Assembly (NCBI RefSeq): GCF_004379255.2
Contig: NC_056033.1
Span: 40,698,719 to 40,762,718 of the forward strand
Reading direction: 5' to 3'
Origin: Salvia splendens
Lineage: Eukaryota; Streptophyta; Magnoliopsida; Lamiales; Lamiaceae
Length of the DNA: 64,000 nt
A program made the translations under genes and the position numbers. Each line of letters begins with the position of its first letter. Position 1 is the first letter of the stretch. A model generated the notes under the pieces. The model saw nothing but the letters and a program-made list of their open reading frames with translations. It was not told where the DNA came from and did no database searches. This document shows positions 1-12,200 of this stretch, piece by piece.

Positions 1-133
1 ATCAATGGCTCTGAAGAGAAAATGTTCAAGGTTGAATTGTTGGAAGGGGCTGAATGAATCTGAGTTTTCGAAATTGCAGAAGAAAGCAATAATGGCCTTT
101 GGTGGTTCAAAAGAGAAGATAATGAACAGTTAA
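1..133 (+). other. possible 3' end of an upstream gene (uncertain)
   Basis: The window opens in sequence that is open in two + frames, one ending at about 57 and the other at 131-133. It is followed by AT-rich DNA like a 3' UTR up to the pectin acetylesterase start. It may be the last exon of a gene lying mostly outside the window. I do not recognise either reading, and the stretch is too short to decide between them. Confidence 0.2.
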
Positions 134-285
134 TGTGACCGAGTAAAAATGCTTTTATTTAATTTTGTTCTGCTCTAATTCCTTCAATTGCCATCTCCCT
201 GGCTGCAAATCTTGTGTTTTTTCTTGTCTTTGACAACTAATTAGCAAGCCTATTTCATTTCAATCATTGTGCAGAGACACAAGTC

Positions 286-3200
286 ATGGCTACATTACTA
301 CTCATGCTTACTGTATTATCTTTGGTTGCGCCCCGAATCCAAGCAGACCACAACGTCACCATTTCTCTATTGGACTCCGCTATTGCCATAGGAGCTGGTA
401 CATACACTCACATATATGGGGATGGGATCCCCTGTGGTGGGGAGCACAGCATGGGTTGCTGCTCCTCACAAAAAATATTTTATATTAATTTTTTTTAATA
501 ATTCAAATTTATTATTAAAATATTTGTATGTGAGAGGGCAGCAGCCCCTGCTGTGCTCCCCACCACAGCAGGGGATCCCACCCCCCACATATATGTGTTT
601 AATTCTGAATTGTTACTAATTCATTATTTGCTAAACTAACTAAACTATAATTGAATTTTTTTGTCTAGTCTGTCTCGATGGCACCCCTCCGGCCTACGCT
701 TATAGCCCAGGGTTTGGTGACGGTTACCACAACTGGCATGTATATCTTGAGGTATACAAAGATGAATAACTTCCTCGATTTTATTGAGAAACACGATAGA
801 TAGATTCAATAAATAGTATTGAACTCTGAATTTGAATGTACACGGTTCCACTTAGTAATAATTAAATGAAATCAATCATTTTATTTTTCCCAGAATTAAA
901 TTTTTATTTTAAACTTGATTTTAATTTGATCAATATTATTTAGTGAAACTGTGAAAGCATTTAGGAGTATGAGAAAACAATGATAATATAGTAGTACAAA
1001 AGAAAAGATTATGGAAAATGGAAATCAAGGAAAGGAGTTTGAGAGAAATATAAGGAAAGAAGTGATCAATTGTGGGGCCCTGGTTATGAAGCATGGTACT
1101 GTCAAGAAAGGAAAAGGGAATATCCTACACACCAAGAAAGGAAAGAAGCATAAACCACTCTATTCTAGGAAGAAGAATCAAATCAATAGGGAATTGATAC
1201 AATTAGAATAAATTGATCTTTTCCATATTTATCTTGTATTTACAACTATAAAAGGGAGTGCATTGTACACAGTGAAATATAAGATATACAACAGAAATCC
1301 TACGATACTTACAATGTTTTCTACTACCAATCTCATATCTCTTGATTACCATCTTTAAGATGGTATCAGAGCAGGCATTTGAGATGGGGACTCAGAAATA
1401 CGACGTTCCTCATCGTCCCTTTTCCCAGCCTTGTTGATTAACCTTCAACCCTCAACCCTGCAAATCCAAAACCAACCATGTCAGACTCCGAAAACTCAGA
1501 TACAGAAACACCAAAAAACCACCCAAACCCAATGAATTTTCCAACGGAATTTGCTGCACAATTTGCAGAATTCCTCAAACAAAGTCTCAGAATACCCGAC
1601 ATAGCGGATTCATCATCGACCGCAGTGTAACAACCTGAACTTTCGTACCTTATTATTATTATTAGCCAAAAGATAAATTATAAATAATCGTTGCTTCGTT
1701 CTCAAACGAATATTTCAAATACAACTAAAAAAAGAGAGAGAAAAAAAAAATATAACACCAAATAAAAATTTATAATGTCTGGCACTATTATACAAATTTA
1801 TAAAATCCCTATCTATTACAATTAGGGAAAAGTTCACGCAGCCCGTTCAACGGTCGTGCTCGTACTCCAAGAAAGTCCGGTACATCATCAGGGAAGACTA
1901 TGAATGTTATTTGTTTTCCTACACCAAATTAAATGAATAAGTAAACAAGTACTCAAATAATTAAATTAATAAGCAAATAAAATAAAATTAAAAGGGAGAG
2001 GGCGGATCCTAGAGGATCAACCTTATCGGATACATTAAATGTGCATTAATGAACCTTATCATATACAATATTAAATGTGAACCTTATCATATACAACATT
2101 AAATGTGCATTAATGGATTTGCAGTAGAAATTGACAAAATATTTGCAACATACGCCACTTGCAATCTTTTATGTATAGATACATTTATGCAAATCACTTT
2201 CTTTCACCATAAGACATCACCATCGGATGTCATAATTTTTCCCTTCACAAAACCCCCCACACAAACATTTTACTCCACATCAATCTCCCAACAAAGCTGA
2301 AGCAAGAGGAGGAAGCAAATTCGGCAGCTCTTTTTCACAATCACTTTCACCACCCACATCACAATCAAGCTTTCCAAAGTTTCCACATAGAATAGAGGAA
2401 GGAGAGTTGCAGATAATTGTAGGATCAAGTTCCCCAATCCAACAACACTTCTTCGTCCCCACATCAAAAAGGTAACCACAAGCCTCCTTTCATTTTCTTT
2501 ATGCATATACATCCATTTACAGTAGGAATGAAAATGGAAACACACATGCTAGGCACCACCATACCACATATTACATCTAAGACTCTCAATAACACAACAA
2601 ATGCTCCAAATTTCACCAAAACTTACAAGTAGCAAGCTAAAACCAAGTTTTTCCCCAAACTGTTGAACAATAGAACTAACAAAGGACATCTAGTAATACT
2701 TATCTTAGAAGATGAATCTGCCCGACTTCCGGCAGCAAGCTTCGGCACTCCGTCGTCGATAAAAACAGTTCCATAACCCCAAATCGACCACCAAAATCGT
2801 AACTTTCACCCATCTACATGTTTCAAACACCAAGATCCTTATATATGTATAAATTAACAAAGTAAGAATTTAGAGAAACTAGGATGAATTTCTTATCAAC
2901 TGGAGGAAGTGGACGGCGGCTGGGGAAGCTCTCGGCGACGGCAGCTGAGGCGGATCCGCAGCGGTGGTGGCGACGGTACGGCGAAGAGAGAGAGAGACGA
3001 GGAGGAAGGGAGCACCGTTCTGTTGTCCGGAGACGGCCGGACTGCCGGAGGAGGGCGGCGAAGCCGCTGCCTCTGCATGCCGGTGGTGAGAGGGAGAGAA
3101 GAGTGAAAGAGAGAAAGGGGGGAGAAGAGAGAGGAGACGGAGGCGGGCGGTGGTGCTGAGGTTGGCGCTGGCGAGCGGCGGCGGAGAGGCTGGTGGCGGC

Positions 3201-6200
3201 GGAGTCCAAGTGAGAGAGGAGAGGCTGCTGCGTAATTGATGAAATGATAGAGGAAGACAATAGTAGGGTATTTTGAATGTGGGTTTTCTAAATTTGGGCT
3301 CATGAATTTATTAAATGGGTTATACAATTAATTGAGCCCAACTACAAATGAGAGCCCAACTACCTCAAATTATTTTGGGGCTGCAATGCATAGGAAATAT
3401 TAAGCCTATTTCGAAATTTAACTATTTTTGGGCTAAAAGAAATAGAGAATGATATCTTTTGAAAGCAAAAATTTATATTAACTTTTAGCCTAAGTTTTAA
3501 AATAAGATTTCATTAATTAAATCTTTAATTAATTTTTTTTATGATTTCTTCCATTAATATAACTAGCGAAAATAATTGATCTTTCAATTTATTTTAGAGT
3601 TTTGGTTAAGAGTAAAATTTTCAAAGTAAAAAGATACATAGATCCAATTTAATCGAAGCCCGAATAGTGAATGAAGACGCATCAAATAATATATGAGTTT
3701 AAGAAATTTCTTAAAGATAAGTGAAGTAAGAAAATGAGAATTATTATGAGGCATGCATTCTAATTTAAGTAGATTTGTCTTTGATTCTAATTAGTGTATT
3801 ATTATATCATGAAGTTTTCAAAAAGGTTTCGTTCGCAAGTAAAGTCGGAACGAAAGATTCAAGTTAAGGAAACTAAGCGATCAAGGTGAACTTTCTTATC
3901 CTACATACTAATGTGGATAAAAATGCAAATTATTTTGAGGTGATGTGTTATGAAAACTCGAACCTATGTTCGTTGCTGTTTCAAGTGATGTTGTCTTGCC
4001 ATAAATGTTTTGTGTATGATGCCTATCTGTTGGCTACGGCCAAGTGAATTATGAATGATGATATAAGACGAATTCGGGTCCCAGTGAGGGTGGTGTCCCC
4101 GCTCGGACTAGTGTACACAAGCTCCCTCTGACATGTTGGTCAGAGCAGGTGACCGAGGAAGGTGGCCACCTTCCCGGCACAAGCTACCTCTGTCATGTTG
4201 GGCAGAGCAGGTGACCGAGGAAGGTGGCCACCTTCCCGGCACATGAATGCAAGGTGACCGTGGGAGAACACCATCTCCACGGCACAATGTGATCAGATAT
4301 GGCAAAGAATGCAAAGAACTTAGACTGCGCAGTCGAATAAAGATTTTTAGTAAGCTCAGGTCTTTTAAATAAAACCCCTGGGTGTCACTGTGATGATGGC
4401 TTGACAATATTTTCAAAAGTATATTTGTATTCTCGGCAATGTGTTCACTGAGTACTTTTTGTACTCAGCCCTGCATATATTTCTAAATGTGCAGGTTGAG
4501 CAGCGAAGTGGTGGAGGAAGTGCTATTGAGACGAGACATTTAATTCAGTCAGATTTTGACTCTCGGAGGTTCATGTCTTCATACATGAAACCGCGTTCAT
4601 TTGCTTCCGTTGTGCATCTTAAAAGACTCAAGTCTATTTTGTTCAAAACTCTGATTTTATTTCGAGCTATTCCCATTTGTTTCGAGCTATGGTCGGTTTG
4701 TGTTGTTTTCCCCTTTCTTCCCCGCTTCTTTAATCCTCCCCTAGTCGCGATCAACCGTGTTTTCTATCCTTAGAAAATGCGGTCGTGACAGAGTGGTATC
4801 AGAGCATTCTTTCTCGCTCTGAACCCGAGAGTCTTTTTGAAAATCTTTGGTCTAGCCTTGTTCCACTAGACTGTATAATCGATGAAAATGCTCTTAGCAC
4901 TCCCACCAATCGCACTCAACGAGGAAAAAAAAGGTAACTTGTCCCTTTTTCAAAAGAAAGTCAAGATGTTTGAAAGTTTGAAATTGAGAAATAACTCATG
5001 CAGTTAATTTGAGTGAACAGATGAAAATACTAAGTCTAAAGAAAGAGTTGATGTTTCTTGATTTGGTAGCGTGCTTAAAGAAAGAGTTAGTATGTCTTTT
5101 CTTGGCTAAAGACTGTGAATGTATGAATAAAAGAAGTATCTTTCCTAAATGGAAAAAGGTACTGAAATATGAAAGTATAAAGTATACGAGTCTGGCACCA
5201 ATTGGTGAAATGACATCTCTTTTTGAGTTGGTCATTGAATCATATTGCTAGTATGGGGAAATCGAAATTTCCAAGAACTTAGAATACTTAGTTATGCGTT
5301 CCTTCTAGAACACAATATGAACTCGAACTTAGAAGTACAGTATGAACATTTCTCGCTTTCCCGAGCGACGAAAAGAAAAGGGCGCGATAAGAAAGAAACT
5401 TCGTCACGAGAATAGTAATCCAACATAGAACAAAACGATGTTTCTACGTCCCAATGACATGAATAGTCTGGGTTAACCATTGTCTTTCTGGACAATCCAA
5501 TCACTCCAAAGAATCATACCTTTGATCCAACTAAGCGATGTACACATACATAGCAAGAGAATATGATTACAATGTAAACAAAGAACCTAGCTTTACAATA
5601 TAAGTAAACAGAAACGGCGTGTTACGAGGATGAGCGTTATGACGAACCAAGAGTACCAGAGAGTCGTAATCGCCACATATGGTCATCTGACGTGATCGTA
5701 AGGTGCAAGTAGCTTGTGACCAAAGTTTCCCATAACTCATTTACCATTCTCTATAAAGAATTAAACAAGGGAGTACCACCATTGTAGTTAACCAAGAAGA
5801 TTCATCAGCAACGCTTACTTGGATTCCCATGAATTCCATTTTCTCAAATCCCCCTGATCAAAATACTTTTGTTGAATTAAGATCTTAAATGACTTCTTTT
5901 GCAAGGTAATGTGTCATTATTTTCCCTCTTCTATGTCAAGGTTGTGAATCACTTTCAGTTTTGAGCTTGCTCCCTCATGTTTTCTGATAACCTCCAGTGA
6001 CTAAGGTCCTTCTTTACTCAATCTGTATAAAAGCAATACTTTGACTCTCTGAATTCTTGCCACCAAACTCCTATACTCAGAGCTGCTTTATTTATAGCCT
6101 TCATAATGACCATGTTTCCCTAAACTATTGTCTCTTCAATGATAATATATTCTTCAAAGATCATTAGTAGATCTTCAGTGTCTTCAAATGTGCTTGTTGA

Positions 6201-9200
6201 CCCTCATTAATTTATAAGGAATAGTCACCTCTTTTTAATCCCACTATAATTATTCCATCATGCTTTGAGCTCTTTAGCAACTCCAAGTTTAAAGTAATTT
6301 GCTCTCTTCCCAAACTAGTTTGCTCTGATTGTCTTCTCTACTAGTTAATTTCCGTGATCTGGTTATAAACTTTGTGAATTCATTAACGTGATATTGTATC
6401 ACGATGTTGTTGACCCAAAAGGGTAGTCCTTGTTATTCTTCTTTCTCAAATCCACTTGATCCCAATCAATTTCAGTTTTACTATATTGGAGCAGTCATCT
6501 GGTGAGACCTTAAACCTTTTAATTTGACCCTTTGAGTTTTCAGACATACTTATTGACAAGCTCTTTGTTTTACATGAGTACTCTCATCTTCTGAATTCAA
6601 ATATGACTGTTGTCTCTTGATTTGAGCTTTTCTGCAAGCTTCATGTTAAAGCTGGCACAATACTTCTCCATTGGCTAGTTTCCTCTTGTTGCCCTCTTTA
6701 TTAGTCAGTTTCCCTGAACTGCTTATAAACTCTAAAAATTTCGTTGATATGATCTTCTATCACAGTGTTGTTGAGCAAATTGCAATTGTTTGTCTTTCCT
6801 ATTCTTTTCAAATCCATTTGTAACCAACCATCTCAGGTTTTCCTGTTACCACCTGGGGATACTTGAAACTTTTCTACTTGATTGTTCATTTTGAATATTA
6901 TTGGCAACCTATTATTGACATCTACATTCTATTCATCATACCATCACTTTCGAAATTTATTCCATCTGGCAAGCTCTGCCCACAATGAAATTCTCAAGTT
7001 CTATGGGTATAGCTCAAGCCCTTTGAAGTTGTATCTTTTCTCTTCTGGGAGTGAGCATAATGAGCCCAATTGAGCCTAGTCTTTGCACTTCATGAAAATT
7101 TTGTTGCAAGCTACTGGTGAGAGTTGTGGTGAACCAAACACTCACGTAACTGAAATAATTATAATCGTTTTATTTTCATGGCTACCCTGGAGCCTACACA
7201 AACAAGAACGATTCGAATATTTCTCTTGGAATCCCAAATTCAGTTCCTATCGAAGTTAAAACGGTTAGATCAACTCTATATTTCCTCGCGGGAGACCCTA
7301 TGAATTTCTAGAGGAAGTGGGCCCAGTAGCATATCGCTTGGCATTACCACCCAACTTTGGAAACGTACACAATGAATTCCACGTCTCCCAACTTCGAAGG
7401 TACGTGTTCGACCAAAAACATGTGATTCGTCACGAAGGAATCGCTCTAGAACCTGACCTGAGTTACGAAGAAAAGCCGGTAAAAATACTAGATCGAAAGG
7501 CGCAGCAGCTTCGGAATAAGTCGATTACTACAGTGAAGGTTTTGTGGAAAAACCACGGACAAGAAGAAGCAACATGGGAACTAGAAGAGAAAACGGAGGA
7601 AAAATATCTCGAGTTTTTGCCTAGATACTTTCTAAATTTCGGGACGAAATTTCTTTTAAGAGGGGTAGAATGTAACAACCTGAACTTTCGTACCTTATTA
7701 TTATTATTAGCCAAAAGATAAATTATAAATAATCGTTGCTTCGTTCTCAAACGAATATTTCAAATACAACTAAAAAAAGAGAGAGAAAAAAAAAATATAA
7801 CACCAAATAAAAATTTATAATGTCTGGCACTATTATACAAATTTATAAAATCCCTATCTATTACAATTAGGGAAAAGTTCACGCAGCCCGTTCAACGGTC
7901 GTGCTCGTACTCCAAGAAAGTCCGGTACATCATCAGGGAAGACTATGAATGTTATTTGTTTTCCTACACCAAATTAAATGAATAAGTAAACAAGTACTCA
8001 AATAATTAAATTAATAAGCAAATAAAATAAAATTAAAAGGGAGAGGGCGGATCCTAGAGGATCAACCTTATCGGATACATTAAATGTGCATTAATGAACC
8101 TTATCATATACAATATTAAATGTGAACCTTATCATATACAACATTAAATGTGCATTAATGGATTTGCAGTAGAAATTGACAAAATATTTGCAACATACGC
8201 CACTTGCAATCTTTTATGTATAGATACATTTATGCAAATCACTTTCTTTCACCATAAGACATCACCATCGGATGTCATAATTTTTCCCTTCACAAAACCC
8301 CCCACACAAACATTTTACTCCACATCAATCTCCCAACAAAGCTGAAGCAAGAGGAGGAAGCAAATTCGGCAGCTCTTTTTCACAATCACTTTCACCACCC
8401 ACATCACAATCAAGCTTTCCAAAGTTTCCACATAGAATAGAGGAAGGAGAGTTGCAGATAATTGTAGGATCAAGTTCCCCAATCCAACAACACTTCTTCG
8501 TCCCCACATCAAAAAGGTAACCACAAGCCTCCTTTCATTTTCTTTATGCATATACATCCATTTACAGTAGGAATGAAAATGGAAACACACATGCTAGGCA
8601 CCACCATACCACATATTACATCTAAGACTCTCAATAACACAACAAATGCTCCAAATTTCACCAAAACTTACAAGTAGCAAGCTAAAACCAAGTTTTTCCC
8701 CAAACTGTTGAACAATAGAACTAACAAAGGACAGCTAGTAATACTTATCTTAGAAGATGAATCTGCCCGACTTCCGGCAGCAAGCTTCGGCACTCCGTCG
8801 TCGATAAAAACAGTTCCATAACCCCAAATCGACCACCAAAATCGTAACTTTCACCCATCTACATGTTTCAAACACCAAGATCCTTATATATGTATAAATT
8901 AACAAAGTAAGAATTTAGAGAAACTAGGATGAATTTCTTATCAACTGGAGGAAGTGGACGGCGGCTGGGGAAGCTCTCGGCGACGGCAGCTGAGGCGGAT
9001 CCGCAGCGGTGGTGGCGACGGTACGGCGAAGAGAGAGAGAGACGAGGAGGAAGGGAGCACCGTTCTGTTGTCCGGAGACGGCCGGACTGCCGGAGGAGGG
9101 CGGCGAAGCCGCTGCCTCTGCATGCCGGTGGTGAGAGGGAGAGAAGAGTGAAAGAGAGAAAGGGGGGAGAAGAGAGAGGAGACGGCGGCGGGCGGTGGTG

Positions 9201-12200
9201 CTGAGGTTGGCGCTGGCGAGCGGCGGCGGAGAGGCTGGTGGCGGCGGAGTCCAAGTGAGAGAGGAGAGGCTGCTGCGTAATTGATGAAATGATAGAGGAA
9301 GACAATAGTAGGGTATTTTGAATGTGGGTTTTCTAAATTTGGGCTCATGAATTTATTAAATGGGTTATACAATTAATTGAGCCCAACTACAAATGAGAGC
9401 CCAACTACCTCAAATTATTTTGGGGCTGCAATGCATAGGAAATATTAAGCCTATTTCGAAATTTAACTATTTTTGGGCTAAAAGAAATAGAGAATGATAT
9501 CTTTTGAAAGCAAAAATTTATATTAACTTTTAGCCTAAGTTTTAAAATAAGATTTCATTAATTAAATCTTTAATTAATTTTTTTTATGATTTCTTCCATT
9601 AATATAACTAGCGAAAATAATTGATCTTTCAATTTATTTTAGAGTTTTGGTTAAGAGTAAAATTTTCAAAGTAAAAAGATACATAGATCCAATTTAATCG
9701 AAGCCCGAATAGTGAATGAAGACGCATCAAATAATATATGAGTTTAAGAAATTTCTTAAAGATAAGTGAAGTAAGAAAATGAGAATTATTATGAGGCATG
9801 CATTCTAATTTAAGTAGATTTGTCTTTGATTCTAATTAGTGTATTATTATATCATGAAGTTTTCAAAAAGGTTTCGTTCGCAAGTAAAGTCGGAACGAAA
9901 GATTCAAGTTAAGGAAACTAAGCGATCAAGGTGAACTTTCTTATCCTACATACTAATGTGGATAAAAATGCAAATTATTTTGAGGTGATGTGTTATGAAA
10001 ACTCGAACCTATGTTCGTTGCTGTTTCAAGTGATGTTGTCTTGCCATAAATGTTTTGTGTATGATGCCTATCTGTTGGCTACGGCCAAGTGAATTATGAA
10101 TGATGATATAAGACGAATTCGGGTCCCAGTGAGGGTGGTGTCCCCGCTCGGACTAGTGTACACAAGCTCCCTCTGACATGTTGGTCAGAGCAGGTGACCG
10201 AGGAAGGTGGCCACCTTCCCGGCACAAGCTACCTCTGTCATGTTGGGCAGAGCAGGTGACCGAGGAAGGTGGCCACCTTCCCGGCACATGAATGCAAGGT
10301 GACCGTGGGAGAACACCATCTCCACGGCACAATGTGATCAGATATGGCAAAGAATGCAAAGAACTTAGACTGCGCAGTCGAATAAAGATTTTTAGTAAGC
10401 TCAGGTCTTTTAAATAAAACCCCTGGGTGTCACTGTGATGATGGCTTGACAATATTTTCAAAAGTATATTTGTATTCTCGGCAATGTGTTCACTGAGTAC
10501 TTTTTGTACTCAGCCCTGCATATATTTCTAAATGTGCAGGTTGAGCAGCGAAGTGGTGGAGGAAGTGCTATTGAGACGAGACATTTAATTCAGTCAGATT
10601 TTGACTCTCGGAGGTTCATGTCTTCATACATGAAACCGCGTTCATTTGCTTCCGTTGTGCATCTTAAAAGACTCAAGTCTATTTTGTTCAAAACTCTGAT
10701 TTTATTTCGAGCTATTCCCATTTGTTTCGAGCTATGGTCGGTTTGTGTTGTTTTCCCCTTTCTTCCCCGCTTCTTTAATCCTCCCCTAGTCGCGATCAAC
10801 CGTGTTTTCTATCCTTAGAAAATGCGGTCGTGACACGCAGCCACACCACCAAATCCAAACCAACCAGAATCCTTTGGAGAAATCTCCATCAAAACCAAAC
10901 TCAACGGGGATAATTACCCCCTATGGGTTAATCTTATGGAACGAGCGATTGGGGGGAAAGGTTTGACCTCTCACATTTCTGGAGTTTCAAAACCTCCCCC
11001 AACCAATGACCCCGGCTACGCAAGATGGCAGCAACGGGACCATTGCGTATTCAATTGGGTCATCAACAATCTCGAGGCAGAGCTCGTGAATGAAGTATCT
11101 CAGTACGCTACTGCCCGAGACCTCTGGGAAGGCCTGGCAGTCACCTACGGGAGCGGGGCTGATCCGTTTCAAATCTATGACCTGCACAGACAAGCCATGA
11201 CAGTCAAACAGGGGAACATGACATTGGAGGGCCTATGGAACAAGATGCAGGATCTATGGATATCCATTGATTCCAGAGACCCCAGCCCGACGGACGTCGA
11301 GAACTACAACAAAAGGGAGCAACGACATCGCCTCTACCAATTCCTAAGTGCACTGGATGAAAAATACGCAAGCATCAAAAGAGAAATCATGGACAAAGAT
11401 CCACTACCAACTGTCCGGAAAGCTTACGGGATGGTACGAAGGCATTCAATTAATGAAGGCGTCCTCGGAACCACAGAACCACCGAATAATGGCATCGGCT
11501 CTGGACTAGCGGCCACCGACCGAACCCGACCTCCACCACAGTCAAACTCAGCCCCAAACAGAACGTGGAACAGCCGAAAGGGAGACGAAGACAAGAGCAA
11601 ACTCACATGCTCTCACTGTGGGGGGAAGAAACACACCCGAGACGGATGTTTTTTGCGAATCGGGTTCCCGGAATGGTGGGATGACATGAAAAAGGCAAGA
11701 GCTGCCCGAAATCGAAACGCCGGAGGAAGGGCAGCCGTCGCCGTCAGTGACCAACCGTGGAATCACGGTGTTCAAACGGCGACGCAGGGAGGAGCACCGA
11801 TAGCGGCTGGAGCTTGGGCAGACGGTGGCGGCAGTCAACCGTGGTTCCAGGGAGGACAGATGGCGGCGCCTGGAGTCTGGGCAGGTGGAGAAAACCGAGC
11901 TTCCAACGCCGGCGGTGCCCCGGCGGGCAGCATCGGTCCACCACCGGCTGGAAATCGAAGTGCCGAGGAAGAGAGGGGATCGGCCATGGCGGCTAGGGTA
12001 ACGAATGGAGGTAATGAGGGGTTGAACTCATTTAACCCCTCAGTTTCGAAGTTATATCATTTTCCACCCCAAAACTTAAGTCTATCTCTTTTTAGTCCTC
12101 CTACTGCTCAAGTCTCACAAAAACAGCCCCATCCATCCTATTTATCACATTGTTCACCCTATAAAGTCAAAACTGTGCATAATAAGTCCCTAAAGTCCCA

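Larger units (their letters stand above)
1626..4790 (+). repeat. gypsy 5' LTR (3,165 bp)
   Basis: An unusually long LTR. It holds AT-rich ends, a GC-rich block (about 2900-3230), a 62-bp tandem duplication with 18-bp palindromes (4116-4239), and a terminal segment with a repeated GTACTCAGCCCTGCA-like motif of the kind seen in plant chromovirus LTRs. Long ORFs on both strands inside it (for example on - at 2823-3260) are low-complexity products of GC-rich, CT-rich sequence and resemble no known protein. Confidence 0.9.
1626..10835 (+). mobile_element. non-autonomous Ty3/gypsy (chromovirus-type) element nested in copia gag
   Basis: A 9,210-bp element with 3,165-bp LTRs (1626-4790 and 7671-10835), TG...CA ends, a perfect 5-bp target duplication CGCAG (1621-1625 and 10836-10840), a primer-binding site TGGTATCAGAGC at 4794-4805, and a polypurine tract at 7658-7670. 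The 2,880-bp interior has no protease, RT, RNase H or integrase core; only the integrase tail with a chromodomain remains near 7317-7670. It therefore looks like a LARD-type derivative that depended on proteins from a full element. LTRs differ at only two positions I could find (near 2689/8734 and 3137/9182), so it is very young. Confidence 0.93.

Noticed and set aside
2823..3327. 143- to 145-codon - strand ORFs in the gypsy LTR (and copies at 8868-9372)
   Set aside because: They are Ser/Pro/Arg-rich by-products of a GC- and CT-rich block, open on both strands, with no domain, and they lie inside LTRs.
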